From NCBI GenBank assembly GCA_003162425.1, contig PMOK01000165.1, positions 37,760-76,353 of the forward strand: DNA of 38,594 nucleotides. Reading direction: 5' to 3'. Below, piece by piece: positions 1 through 8,463 of the stretch; within the stretch, counting starts at the first letter, position 1, and the number at the start of each line of letters is the position of its first letter. A program made the position numbers and the translations under genes. Source of the DNA: Bryobacterales bacterium. Lineage in GTDB: Bacteria; Acidobacteriota; Terriglobia; Bryobacterales; Bryobacteraceae. A model generated the notes under the pieces. It searched no databases. It was not told the DNA's origin and worked only from the letters and a program-made list of their open reading frames with translations.

Positions 1-470
1 GTCCAGAAGATCTGGCCGGCCGCGCTTCCGAGGCGCGACCAGACTGTTCCTGTCCCGCGCCGGAAGTAGCGAGGGTCCTGGTGAAGCAGCACGGGATAGA
101 TTGCTTCCGTCATCATGTCTCCGATCACGAAATCGGCGTAGGACGTCCCCAGGTACCGAGCGTAACCCTTTACTCCTTGGCCGAACGCCGGAGTCGCGTT
201 CGTCAACTGAGCTTCGCCCGCGAACAATACGGCAAGTGCGGCGGTACCGCGGTCAAACGATTCCTCCGTAGCAATCTTGAACTTTTCCTCAGGAGTGAGT
301 GGCTTATAGGGATGTAAACTCGCGGAAGTCCGAAAGTTAGGAATGATCCAGAATATTCGTTTGTCGTCGGGTTGCGCCGGATTCGGTGTGGGTGAGGGCT
401 GCTGGCCCAGCCCAACGCTCGAACCGAGGGTGCAAAGAGCGACGAACAAAACGCGGCCATGAGAGAGCAT
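1..470 (-). CDS. Secreted protein of unknown function, 5' part only (runs off left edge)
   Basis: An open frame reads leftwards from an ATG at 468-470 for 156 codons without a stop and leaves the window. An in-frame TGA lies 13 codons upstream, so this ATG is the only plausible start; no good ribosome site is visible. The N-terminus (MLSHGRVLFVALCTLGSSVG) looks like a signal peptide and is followed by a Pro-rich linker. The mature part contains IPNFRTSASLHPY, EEKFKIATEESFDRGT, GYARYLGTSYADFVIGD and a DPRYFRRGTG motif. I recall this pattern from secreted acidobacterial proteins annotated only as hypothetical; no function is known to me. Other frames over this stretch are shorter and have no protein-like character. 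The C-terminus is missing from the window. Confidence 0.78.
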   Translation of the reverse strand, partial: MLSHGRVLFVALCTLGSSVGLGQQPSPTPNPAQPDDKRIFWIIPNFRTSASLHPYKPLTPEEKFKIATEESFDRGTAALAVLFAGEAQLTNATPAFGQGVKGYARYLGTSYADFVIGDMMTEAIYPVLLHQDPRYFRRGTGTVWSRLGSAAGQIFW

Positions 471-855
471 GCGTTCCAGCGTGCACGAGAAGTACCAGCC
501 TCAACGCTCGGAACAGAGCAGCGAGCTTCATAGTGGAGCCTTGACGCGTTGTCCTAGCCGCGAACACGGCGGCAAACTGCCACATGCCAGGCGAAGACCG
601 CGACACTTTGCCCACCGACTGCCGGATATGTCGTCCAGTTGCCACTGCGGCCTTGTCCCGCTCCGGCCCGCAGTTGGCACAATGCGTCTGGTTGGCTGCG
701 ATCGAAAGAGGTTGGCTAGCCGGCGAAGATGCTGGCGGTCCGGAAGCAAACGTGCAGCAGAGCGTCATATAAGGATGGATCGCGCCAGTACGGGCACATC
801 TTTCAGTTTCTTTTGCGAAAGAAGAACAGGCGGATTGTAGAGCCGAGCGAATATC
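471..855. other. Intergenic region with no gene seen
   Basis: This 385-base stretch separates the divergent secreted-protein gene and the hpnJ-like gene. Open frames here are arginine-rich and lack ribosome sites, so I do not call a gene. It holds one copy of a dispersed repeat (561-615). Promoters for both flanking genes should lie here, but no convincing -35/-10 pair stands out. Confidence 0.5.
561..615 (+). repeat. Dispersed 55-nt imperfect palindrome, copy 1
   Basis: The block starts with CGAACACGGCGGCAAACTGC and ends with GCGACACTTTGCCCAC. A closely similar block in the same orientation lies at 2342-2397. The ends form an inverted repeat (GGCAAACTG against CACTTTGCC, one mismatch), so the RNA could fold into a stem-loop. 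Together with copy 2 it brackets the hpnJ-like gene. Confidence 0.65.
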
Positions 856-2307
856 ATGCGAACACTATTTTTGAATCCGCCCTCGTTCGAGGGTTTTGAC
901 GGAGGGGCCAGCTCACGGTGGCCCGCCACGCGCGAAATAGAGTCCTACTGGTACCCGGTGTGGCTTTGTTACCCCGCCGGAATGCTGCCGGACAGCAAGG
1001 TTGTAGATGCTCCGCCGCACAAGATATCGGTTGCGCAGATCGTCGAATTGTCAAAAGATTTCGAGCTCCTGGTGTTGTTTACTTCAAGCGTGGGCTTCCA
1101 CGTCGACCTGAAGATCGCGGAAATGATAAAAGAGACCAACCCGAAACTGAAAGTGGCATTTGTCGGGCCGCCGGTTACGATCGATCCGGAGAAGGCGCTT
1201 CAGAATCCAGCAGTCGATTTTATCGTGCGACGCGAATTCGATTATCAGATCGCCCGCTACGCCACTGGCACGCCGCTTGAAGAATTGCCCGGCGTGAGCT
1301 TCCGGAAAAATGGCGGCATTACACACAATCCCGAGGGCGGGGTTATTGAAAACCTAGACGAGCTACCTTGGGTGACGAAGACCTACAAGCGCGACCTCGA
1401 CGTAACACGCTACAACGTTCCGTTCCTGCATCATCCGTACATCTCCTTGTACACCTCGCGTGGGTGTCCCGCTATGTGCACTTTCTGCCTCTGGCCACAG
1501 ACGCATTCTGGACACCGGTGGCGCCTGCGCTCAAGCGACGACGTTGCAGCGGAGGTCCGCTATGCGGTCAGCACCTTTCCGGAGGTCAAGGAGATCTTTT
1601 TCGATGACGATACCTTCAATTACCGGAAGGCCCGTACGCTTGAGTTGTGTGCGAAGCTCAAGCCTCTCAAATTTACTTGGTCGTGTACCTCGCGGGTGAC
1701 AACGGATTACGAAACGCTCAAAGCGATGAAGGAATCGGGATGCCGTTTGCTGATCGTCGGATATGAATCTGGCGATCCGCAGATCCTGAAAAACATCAAA
1801 AAGGGCGCCACCGTCGAGATGGCGCTGAGATTCACTGAGAATTGCAAAAAGCTGGGCCTCACGATCCACGGAGATTTCATCGTCGGGTTACCCGGCGAAA
1901 CGCGGGAGACAATTCGACGGACGATTGACTTTGCAAAACGCCTCGACACTGAAACCATCCAGGTATCGATCGCGCACGCACTTCCCGGCACGGAACTCCA
2001 CAACTATGCCGTCCAGAACGGATTGATCAATCTCTCGATGGCCGACGAGGCGGGCCATCAGCTCCCGAACATCACATACCCAGGACTGGACGAAGCGGAA
2101 CTAGTGGACTCGGTCGAACGCTTCTACGACGAGTACTATTTTCGGCCGGGTGTAGTATGGCGTATGGTCCGTAAGACAATTCTCAATTCTCACGAGCGGC
2201 ACAGGCTGGCCAAGGAGGCACGCGAGTATCTGTCTTTACGTTCCAAGCGCAAACGGTTCGTGGTTGACCAGCGCAAAGTCGTGGCGGCAAGTGCCGCGAC
2301 TGAGTAG
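856..2307 (+). CDS. hpnJ: Cobalamin-binding-type radical SAM enzyme, HpnJ family (hopanoid side-chain modification)
   Basis: This 483-residue protein has the layout of HpnJ, about the family's usual length. Residues 1-140 resemble a B12-binding domain. The radical SAM core follows, with the 4Fe-4S motif C204-x3-C208-x2-C211 in TSRGCPAMCTFCLWPQ, a phrase typical of HpnJ. Later markers are FDDDTFNYR, GYESGD and GDFIVGLPGET. From family knowledge, HpnJ acts late in hopanoid biosynthesis, making the cyclitol ether head group of bacteriohopanetetrol from the glucosaminyl form. The protein should be cytoplasmic or membrane-associated. No other hopanoid gene is in the window, so the gene stands alone here, and it is bracketed by direct copies of a 55-nt repeat (561-615, 2342-2397). 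The ATG at 856 is preceded only by a weak GAGCGA. The radical SAM call is very secure; the HpnJ subfamily is likely, with HpnP or other B12 radical SAM proteins as the alternatives. Confidence 0.9.
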   Translation: MRTLFLNPPSFEGFDGGASSRWPATREIESYWYPVWLCYPAGMLPDSKVVDAPPHKISVAQIVELSKDFELLVLFTSSVGFHVDLKIAEMIKETNPKLKVAFVGPPVTIDPEKALQNPAVDFIVRREFDYQIARYATGTPLEELPGVSFRKNGGITHNPEGGVIENLDELPWVTKTYKRDLDVTRYNVPFLHHPYISLYTSRGCPAMCTFCLWPQTHSGHRWRLRSSDDVAAEVRYAVSTFPEVKEIFFDDDTFNYRKARTLELCAKLKPLKFTWSCTSRVTTDYETLKAMKESGCRLLIVGYESGDPQILKNIKKGATVEMALRFTENCKKLGLTIHGDFIVGLPGETRETIRRTIDFAKRLDTETIQVSIAHALPGTELHNYAVQNGLINLSMADEAGHQLPNITYPGLDEAELVDSVERFYDEYYFRPGVVWRMVRKTILNSHERHRLAKEAREYLSLRSKRKRFVVDQRKVVAASAATE

Positions 2308-2341
2308 ATATTGTCACTCTTCTACGGCATGGCGGGTGTTT

Positions 2342-2397
2342 CGGAACACGGTGGCAAACTGCCGCGTCCGTGACGAATAGCGCGACAGTTTGCCCAC
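2342..2397 (+). repeat. Dispersed 55-nt imperfect palindrome, copy 2
   Basis: The block begins CGGAACACGGTGGCAAACTG and ends GCGCGACAGTTTGCCCAC. It matches the copy at 561-615 in sequence and orientation. Here the arms pair better: GCAAACTG with CAGTTTGC, extended by CGCG on the inside. It starts 34 bases after the hpnJ stop and may also act as a transcription end signal. Confidence 0.65.
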
Positions 2398-2477
2398 AAA
2401 CGGGCTGGCTACATCGTCAGCATGCGGTTGATTGGGCCGGGGGGAGTGGAAAATGCTTTGTAGTGCAGAGAAAGAAA

Positions 2478-2508
2478 CACGTGTGCCGAAAGGGACACGG
2501 CACACGTG
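2478..2508 (-). terminator. Rho-independent terminator of the 55-residue protein gene
   Basis: CACGTGTGCCG and CGGCACACGTG form a perfect 11-bp stem with a 9-base loop, ten bases past the stop at 2519. On the reverse strand the hairpin is followed by the T-rich run GTTTCTTTCTCT. Confidence 0.7.
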
Positions 2509-2518
2509 ACCAACATAC

Positions 2519-2686
2519 CTAATGGGAATCGCCGTCGTGATCTACGTCGCCTGCTGAAAGAGCCTGCGAACTCAACTGAACTTTGTCCTGCGGCGGATTG
2601 GCAGGCGGCTTCGCGGTTTGTGCCGCGTGCTGGGCCTGTGTTGTCTCGGGAACGGTAACGTTGCTTGACGAAATTGAAGTGATCAT
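2519..2686 (-). CDS. Small protein of unknown function, 55 residues
   Basis: An ATG at 2684-2686 opens a 55-codon frame ending in TAG. A strong ribosome site, GGAGG, lies four bases upstream, and a terminator hairpin follows the stop, so a real small gene is well supported. The protein begins MITSISSSNVTVPETTQ, is rich in Gln, Pro, Ala and Ser, carries QDKVQLSSQA near the middle and ends in DVDHDGDSH, an acidic/His tail. It has no signal peptide or membrane segment and is probably disordered. The VQLSS phrase recalls the C-terminal style of FlgM-like or secreted small proteins, but I cannot assign a function. The tail could bind metal; that is inference. Neighbours (hpnJ on one side, a flavoprotein on the other, both on the other strand) give no clue. 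Confidence 0.75.
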   Translation of the reverse strand: MITSISSSNVTVPETTQAQHAAQTAKPPANPPQDKVQLSSQALSAGDVDHDGDSH

Positions 2687-3054
2687 TTAACCTCCGATCT
2701 TATATCGGCGAAAACCTCCCACTTCTTGATCAAATATGCATTGCGACTCGGGCGGCAATTTGCCGCCCAACGCCATTACCTACTCCGAGCCTCGCAACCG
2801 GCGAATTGGAACACTGGGCTCTCGCATCAACAGGTTGGATAATCAAGAACGCCATTGTGCGGGCACGGTAGGCGACGTGCACTAGGGAGCCTGAGCGCAA
2901 TGGCCCTAGATTCAATGACCTCATTTCCGGCAAACGGACTTCAGCATCAGAAGCTTTACGCTTACGAACTCCCCGGCTGGATTGGCCCAATGCCAATCGC
3001 TCGCGCGGCGAACGCGCTGGGGCCGGGATTCTGCGCTGAACTGGTGTTGTTGCG
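2687..3054. other. Intergenic region with one short palindrome, no gene seen
   Basis: This stretch of 368 bases lies between the divergent small-protein gene and the flavoprotein gene. It contains the hairpin at 2750-2768. A long reverse-strand frame crosses it but is an arginine-rich shadow. No clear promoter is visible for the flavoprotein gene. Confidence 0.45.
2750..2768. repeat. Short perfect palindrome
   Basis: GGGCGGCAA and TTGCCGCCC form a perfect 9-bp inverted repeat around a single central T. The core GGCAA/TTGCC resembles the arms of the 55-nt repeat family at 561 and 2342. Confidence 0.5.
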
Positions 3055-4179
3055 GTGGTAAATACGGACATCCTCATTGTCGGCGGGGGGCCGGCCGGCT
3101 TAGCTGCTGCGATCGCGACGCGCCGGAGAGGTTTCAACGTAACGGTCGTAGATGGGATTGTGCCTCCGGCTGATAAGGCTTGCGGTGAAGGCCTGATGCC
3201 GGACGCACTCCTAGCACTGTCCAAACTGGGGGTCTCTATAAGCGCTTCGGATTCGTTCCCGTTTCGGGGTATTCGCTTCCTTGATCGAGGCACATCCGTA
3301 GATGCAAGTTTTCCTACGGGCTGCGGGCGAGGTGTTCGGCGCACGACTTTACATCGAATGATGATCGAACAGGCCGAAGCTGTCGGTGCCCGACTGCGCT
3401 GGGGCACAAAAGTCGACTTGAGCGCGGCGCGGTGCGGATGGATCATTGGCGCGGACGGTGAGAATTCACTCGTGAGGAAATGGGCGGGCCTCGATTTATC
3501 CGTCCGCGATCGCCGCCGCTTCGGGTTTCGCCGCCATTATCGGATCGCCCCATGGACAGACTGCATGGAACTATATTGGGGCCGTACCTGCCAGGTTTAC
3601 GTGACGCCGATCACACCGGACTCCGTCTGCGTCGCAGCAATCTCGCGACATTCGCAGTTTCGCCTGGACGACGCTCTCAAGGAGTGTCCCGATTTGGAGC
3701 AGCGGCTCAAGTCCAGTGCGATTATCAGTGCCGAGCGTGGGGCTGTCACGTCGTCCCGCTGGTTCAAAGCTGTTTATCGCGAGCGCGTCGCGCTAGTCGG
3801 AGATGCTTCGGGATCGGTGGACGCAATCACGGGCGAGGGGCTTTGCCTCGCATTCCGCCAGGCCACGGCACTGGCCGAGGCAATTGAGTGCGGTGATTTG
3901 GCCATGTACCAACGGAGGCATCGCCAAATCGCGCGGCGTCCCGATTTGATGGCAAGGCTTTTGATCGCGCTCGGCGAGCATGCTCAGTTCAGGCGCGCGG
4001 CGATGTCCACGATGGCCGCTCATCCGGGAATTTTCACGAAGATGCTCGCCGTACATGTTGGCGCGTTCTATGAAACCAACCATTTTCATCGTTCTGACGG
4101 CGACCACGTCGCTACTTGGACAGAAGACGGTCCTCGAACTGAACCCGGCCCAGACGCACGTCGAGTTCACGCTGAGTGA
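3055..4179 (+). CDS. FAD-dependent oxidoreductase, geranylgeranyl reductase family
   Basis: The 374-residue protein has an N-terminal Rossmann FAD site (VGGGPAG, residues 9-15), a DKACGEGLMPDAL segment typical of geranylgeranyl-reductase-like flavoproteins, and the second FAD motif GDASG at 249-253 followed by GEGLCLAF. Members reduce double bonds in isoprenoid chains or act in halogenase/hydroxylase-like chemistry; the exact substrate is not visible. The start is a GTG at 3055 because an in-frame TGA lies at 3037 and there is no ATG nearby. It lies just upstream of a polyisoprenoid-binding YceI gene, which fits a lipid role. Oddly, the last 110 bases overlap the YceI gene: the family-like region ends near MLAVHVGAF (around 4067) and the final 35 or so residues look like read-through into the YceI signal peptide, as if an original stop had been lost. 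Confidence 0.85.
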   Translation: MVNTDILIVGGGPAGLAAAIATRRRGFNVTVVDGIVPPADKACGEGLMPDALLALSKLGVSISASDSFPFRGIRFLDRGTSVDASFPTGCGRGVRRTTLHRMMIEQAEAVGARLRWGTKVDLSAARCGWIIGADGENSLVRKWAGLDLSVRDRRRFGFRRHYRIAPWTDCMELYWGRTCQVYVTPITPDSVCVAAISRHSQFRLDDALKECPDLEQRLKSSAIISAERGAVTSSRWFKAVYRERVALVGDASGSVDAITGEGLCLAFRQATALAEAIECGDLAMYQRRHRQIARRPDLMARLLIALGEHAQFRRAAMSTMAAHPGIFTKMLAVHVGAFYETNHFHRSDGDHVATWTEDGPRTEPGPDARRVHAE

Positions 4180-4618
4180 CGTTCTTCACACCGTTCAAGG
4201 CTCGTTCAAGCTGAAGCGTGGAACTGTGCACTATGATTTCGCGACCGGTAAATGCTCCGGACAGATCGTTATTGATGCCCAAAGCGGCGATAGCGGTAGC
4301 CAAGCGCGTGACAAGAAAATGCATCACAACATTCTCGAAAGCGATCGGTATCCAGAAATCGTCTTCACCCCGGACCACGTGGAGGGTATATTATCCAAAG
4401 CGAGTATCCATGGCTTGTTTCGGATTCATGGCAAGGAACACGAGATGACGATGGTGGTCGAGGCTATTCCCTCTAGCAACGGGCTCGACGTTACAGCTCA
4501 CTTCGTCGTCCCTTATGTTGAGTGGGGCATGAAGAACCCGAGTGTTCTTTTCTTGCGCGTCGGCGATCAGGTGAATATTAACGTGCAAGCGCGGGGCCGA
4601 GTTCAGCCGGGCACCTAA
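4070..4618 (+). CDS. YceI-family periplasmic polyisoprenoid-binding protein
   Basis: The 182-residue protein starts at ATG 4070, giving the signal peptide MKPTIFIVLTATTSLLG; upstream in-frame starts would remove it. The mature part shows YceI hallmarks: an opening LELNPAQTHVEFTLSD strand, DAQSGDSGSQARDKKMHHNIL (the conserved R-D-x-x-M region), YPEIVFTPDHV, a FRIHGKEHEMTMVVEA segment and the closing VGDQVNINVQARG. YceI proteins are lipocalin-like barrels that carry long isoprenoid lipids in the periplasm. The start codon sits inside the 3' end of the flavoprotein gene, so the pair is probably translated from one message. The length is normal for the family. Confidence 0.92.
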   Translation: MKPTIFIVLTATTSLLGQKTVLELNPAQTHVEFTLSDVLHTVQGSFKLKRGTVHYDFATGKCSGQIVIDAQSGDSGSQARDKKMHHNILESDRYPEIVFTPDHVEGILSKASIHGLFRIHGKEHEMTMVVEAIPSSNGLDVTAHFVVPYVEWGMKNPSVLFLRVGDQVNINVQARGRVQPGT

Positions 4619-4721
4619 TGAATGCCCGTAGCGACTTCTGGCCCGAGTTGAGTTAGAGGTTTTCGCGAGTCCGTAAAGGGACCGAGTCCTGGCATTCTGC
4701 GTGCGATAGTTTAGGAGTTCT

Positions 4722-5576
4722 ATGGAGCGACTCTCTATGAAATGTTCTTTTGCGTTAATGCTACTTGTTAACCTAGTAATTCCGCACTGGGCATCTGCTC
4801 AGGCGACCGAACCTAATCAGGCACCACCCGCCGGCGTCCCGACAAGCGCTCCGCCCCAATCGCCAGCGTCCTCTTCAAGCTCACAGTCTCCACCGGTGGC
4901 CGATCGGCCAGTCTCCTGGAAACTATTGTTCCCTAATATCGTCAATGATCAGGAGCGCATCTGGTCTTTCCCCGCCAGACTCACACAGGGTCAGAACTGG
5001 ATACCCACGGTCGCCATCCTCGGAACCACGGCTGGACTGTTTGCACTGGACCCGATCGAAGCCTCCTATTTCCGCCGCACCTCGACGTATCAGGGGTTCA
5101 ACAACATTTTTACCGGCAACGCCACGGTTGTGGGCACGATTGTGGCTCCTGTGTCGCTTTACACCATTGGGCTGATTCGAAAAGATTCGAAAATGCAACA
5201 AACGGCTCTGCTGGCGGGTGAGGCCGTTGCCGACGCTGAGATTGTAACCACCGTCTTCAAGGACGCCACTAAGCGAGTACGTCCGGCGGACTTCCCGCCA
5301 CAAGGAAACCTCTATGACTCCTGGTTTGAGAGCAAAGGCTCGTTTTTGCGAGGAAACGGAAGTTTTCCTTCGGGCCACACCATAGCGGCGTTTTCTGTCG
5401 CTACTGTTATTGCCCGCCGGTATGGAAGTCACCGCTGGGTCCCATATGTTGCGTATGGCGCGGCCGCACTGGTAGGATTTTCGAGGCTGTCCCTGTCGGC
5501 CCATTTTTTGTCGGACGTCTTCGTGGGTGGTGCGCTTGGGTACTCAATCAGCCGGTTCACTGTTTTGCGGCAGTAG
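4722..5576 (+). CDS. PAP2-family phosphatase
   Basis: A ribosome site (AGGAG) precedes the ATG at 4722. The protein (284 residues) has a signal peptide ending around WASAQA, a Pro/Ser/Gln-rich linker to about residue 65 and a PAP2 domain with all three motifs: K180-x6-R187-P188 (KDATKRVRP), P216-S-G-H219 and S254-R-x5-H261-x3-D265. The catalytic histidines are H219 and H261. The family removes phosphate from lipids or pyrophosphorylated polyprenols at the outer face of the membrane. The linker and N-terminal segment are typical of outer-envelope PAP2 proteins of Acidobacteriota. It lies 103 bases after the YceI gene in the same direction and overlaps the next gene, suggesting one transcript. 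A role in recycling polyprenyl pyrophosphate is possible but not shown. Confidence 0.9.
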   Translation: MERLSMKCSFALMLLVNLVIPHWASAQATEPNQAPPAGVPTSAPPQSPASSSSSQSPPVADRPVSWKLLFPNIVNDQERIWSFPARLTQGQNWIPTVAILGTTAGLFALDPIEASYFRRTSTYQGFNNIFTGNATVVGTIVAPVSLYTIGLIRKDSKMQQTALLAGEAVADAEIVTTVFKDATKRVRPADFPPQGNLYDSWFESKGSFLRGNGSFPSGHTIAAFSVATVIARRYGSHRWVPYVAYGAAALVGFSRLSLSAHFLSDVFVGGALGYSISRFTVLRQ

Positions 5577-8415
5577 CCTTGGTCTGCCAGAAGTCCGGCT
5601 TGGGGCGCTCCTGGCGACTTTGGTTTTCGTTCATGGAGCACTGCTCGCGCAGTTGAATACCGGCACTATCGAGGGGACGCTTCGCGACATGGCTGGCCAT
5701 TCCCTGCCCGGCTCGACGATTGTTGTCGAGGGCGCGACCGGTTTCCGTGCCGTGATTCGCACGAACCCGAACGGCGGGTTCGCCATCACGTTGCCCTACG
5801 GGCGATATCGTCTGTCCGGAGAGGTCCAGCAAGGAGGCGGGTCCTCAGCCCTGGTATTCGTCGCGCCCTTGCAAAATGTACGCATCGATTTCGTAGCCGA
5901 GGCAACGGGGGCAATCCGAGCCCAAACGGCATCGCGGACCTCAGGCGATTGGACCGATGTCACGAGCGGGCGCATGTACCCGGAAGCATTCAGCTCGCAA
6001 GGAATTTTGCTCAGCAGGGAGCCGTCGAGTGTAACCGAACCACTCGATTTCACTGGCCTCAGCGACAACCGCCTGGCGATCGAGTCGCAGCGAGGATTTT
6101 CCTGGACCGATACGCAATACAAGCTGAACGGGATGGATGCCACCGATTCTTATCAGCCGGGACTTCCGGTGATTTTACCCGACGTCCAGGCGCTGGATGA
6201 GGTCGTGGTGCGCAGCGCGTTCGCGCAGACCACTTCGTTGAGCTTTGGTAGCGAGGTCAGCGTCTTCCTTAGCCAGCCGGGCACATCCTGGCATGCCGCG
6301 TTCTCAACAGCGAACACGGGTGCCGCGCTCTCTTCGACGAACCTTCCCGAGCCCGCAAGTCGAGGACTGGTTCAACAGTCTGACCAATTTCGCTGGTTCA
6401 CACGAGACCGCTTGGAGATCGGCGGACCGCTCACCAAGTGGGCTGACCTTTATGCTTCCGGAAGCGGGCAATGGGCCTCGCAAACCGAGCCGCTCGCTAC
6501 ACTCGGAACCGATCAGCGCAGCCGGCTGTTGTTTGGGAACGCTCGGGGGCAGGTCCGCGCTGGCGATAAAGATCGGTTCGATGCGCTGTACAGCGGATCG
6601 CGGATCGACCTCTCGGACGGCGGCATACCCGCGGGCCTCGAAGCATTGACCGGCAACCGTATGGCGCCGTCTTTCGTTCTGCCGGGTGGATTCCCTGGCC
6701 AGCCGGAGACCGACCATCTCGATTTTCTTCAGGTAGGCTGGACACACCTGCTGCCCGCCACCTCCGATCTGGGCGTTATAGAGGTGCGCTACGGATATTC
6801 GGTGGCGCATCTCGATACCAGCACAGACCAATCCGGGCAGAGCCGCATAGAACTTTTGGGCGGGATGGTCTCAGGAGCGCCGCCGCTTGGGAATCTGGCC
6901 GTCCGTACTCGTCAAGGGATCGAAGCGGTATGGCAGCCCGCTGCGCTGCGCGCCAAAGGGACCCGCCATCAGATCGTTGCCGGTGGAGGATGGAAAACGT
7001 CCGAGCCGCTCAACCGCTTCTCCACTCCTTCCGGCATGAATCTCATCACTGCCGACGGTGTCCCTGCATTTGTGATGGAGTTCAACACGCCACTGGACTC
7101 CCGTGAACTGGTGCGGTCGTTTTCCAGCTTTGTCGCGGACCATGTGAGCTTGACGCCTTCGCTGTCTCTCGATCTGGGCGCTCTCGCCGATTTCTCGCGC
7201 GGCTCGCTGCCGGCGCAATCAAGTCCGACCGGTGCCTTCACACCTGCGCGAACCTTCGCCGCGCAACCGGATCTGATAGTTTGGAACAACCTGTCGCCGC
7301 GCGCTGGGCTCGCGTGGCAAGCTCCCCATTCGCACAGCTTGGTTCTTCGAGGCACCTACTTTCGCCTCTACACGCCACTGGCGGGGAGGTATCTCGATTT
7401 CGGAAATCCCAACAGCCTCGGCGGGAGCGTTTATCAATGGATCGCATCCACTGCCAACGGCTCGTTCCAACCCAGCGAACAAGGCAGTCTGCTACTGCGC
7501 TTCGGAGGACCTTACTCGTCGATCTCTCCCTCACTTCATCGGCCTTACTCAGACGAGTTTGACATTGGTTCGGAGTTCCGTCTTGCACCGCGAAGCTTCG
7601 CAAGCGTTCACTTGTTCCGCCGCGACGATAAGGATCGAATCGCCGCCCTTGATACCGGAGTGCCAGCTTCGGCGTTCACGCCTGTGTCCATCCTCGATCC
7701 GGGGCCCGATGGAATTCCAGGCACATTCGACGACCAGCGGCTAACCGTTTATGCACAGAATCCTGCCACTCTGGGCCAGGACCGCTATTTGTTGACGAAT
7801 CCCGCCGGGCTTCGGATGCTGAATACCGGTCTCGTGGCGGAGGCCGGCACGGAGTGGAGACGACTGACTCTGCATGCGTCATTCGTCGCGGAGAAGTCGT
7901 ACGGGCCCACTAACCCCGGCGACGCGGTCTATGAAAATGATCCTGGCGTCATCGGCGCTCTGTTTCTCGACCCCAACACGGCCATCCATGCCACGGGGCG
8001 AAGCTTTGTTGACCGGGCCTACGTAGGAAAGATTCAAACCACTTACCGGCTTCCTCCGGCCTGGGGTGGAATCGAAGTGGCCAGCATTGCGGACTACACG
8101 GACGGACTTGTTTTTGCGCGTCAGTTGCTCGTCACCGGTCTTCCGCAAGGCCCGTTTCTGGTGGCAACAACAGTGCGCGGGAGTCCGGAGGGCGGCAACC
8201 GCGCTCAATATGCAATCAATTGGAATCTCCGGCTGAGCCGCCAGTTTGGGCTCCCCGCCGGCAGATTTCGAGTATTGGCCGACGTTCTTAACGTGACCAA
8301 TGCCGGACAACGACTTCAAGAAGATGATCTTAGCGGCCCTTCCTTTAATCTACGCTTGCCGGTCGCGATTCAGCCGCCGCGCTTTGTACGCATGGGCTTT
8401 CGGTACGAGTTCTGA
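5527..8415 (+). CDS. Oar-like TonB-dependent outer-membrane protein with carboxypeptidase-regulatory N-domain
   Basis: The 962-residue protein begins with a hydrophobic segment (GALLATLVFVHGALLAQ) and a carboxypeptidase regulatory-like beta-sandwich starting LNTGTIEGTLRDMAGHSLPG. A plug-like region follows (PDVQALDEVVVRSAF) and then a long beta-strand-rich barrel ending in MGFRYEF, the aromatic C-terminus expected for insertion by BamA. Such proteins are abundant in Solibacter-like bacteria and are thought to import large substrates or act in the envelope. The start is uncertain: GTG at 5527 or 5530 gives an unusually long leader and a 47-50-base overlap with the PAP2 gene, but no better ATG, GTG or TTG exists before the hydrophobic segment. 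The overlap suggests translational coupling with the phosphatase. Confidence 0.85.
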   Translation: MVRLGTQSAGSLFCGSSLGLPEVRLGALLATLVFVHGALLAQLNTGTIEGTLRDMAGHSLPGSTIVVEGATGFRAVIRTNPNGGFAITLPYGRYRLSGEVQQGGGSSALVFVAPLQNVRIDFVAEATGAIRAQTASRTSGDWTDVTSGRMYPEAFSSQGILLSREPSSVTEPLDFTGLSDNRLAIESQRGFSWTDTQYKLNGMDATDSYQPGLPVILPDVQALDEVVVRSAFAQTTSLSFGSEVSVFLSQPGTSWHAAFSTANTGAALSSTNLPEPASRGLVQQSDQFRWFTRDRLEIGGPLTKWADLYASGSGQWASQTEPLATLGTDQRSRLLFGNARGQVRAGDKDRFDALYSGSRIDLSDGGIPAGLEALTGNRMAPSFVLPGGFPGQPETDHLDFLQVGWTHLLPATSDLGVIEVRYGYSVAHLDTSTDQSGQSRIELLGGMVSGAPPLGNLAVRTRQGIEAVWQPAALRAKGTRHQIVAGGGWKTSEPLNRFSTPSGMNLITADGVPAFVMEFNTPLDSRELVRSFSSFVADHVSLTPSLSLDLGALADFSRGSLPAQSSPTGAFTPARTFAAQPDLIVWNNLSPRAGLAWQAPHSHSLVLRGTYFRLYTPLAGRYLDFGNPNSLGGSVYQWIASTANGSFQPSEQGSLLLRFGGPYSSISPSLHRPYSDEFDIGSEFRLAPRSFASVHLFRRDDKDRIAALDTGVPASAFTPVSILDPGPDGIPGTFDDQRLTVYAQNPATLGQDRYLLTNPAGLRMLNTGLVAEAGTEWRRLTLHASFVAEKSYGPTNPGDAVYENDPGVIGALFLDPNTAIHATGRSFVDRAYVGKIQTTYRLPPAWGGIEVASIADYTDGLVFARQLLVTGLPQGPFLVATTVRGSPEGGNRAQYAINWNLRLSRQFGLPAGRFRVLADVLNVTNAGQRLQEDDLSGPSFNLRLPVAIQPPRFVRMGFRYEF

Positions 8416-8463
8416 CCCGATTGGGTTTCATTAGTTCAGCGGCCATCGCGCATATCATAATGC

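Noticed and set aside
337..768. Reverse frame of 143 codons over the left intergenic region
   Set aside because: Arg/Ser-rich with no ribosome site; its lower half overlaps the better supported secreted-protein frame that starts at 470.
2730..3446. Long reverse frame opposite the flavoprotein gene
   Set aside because: Basic, low-complexity shadow of the flavoprotein gene with no recognisable domain.
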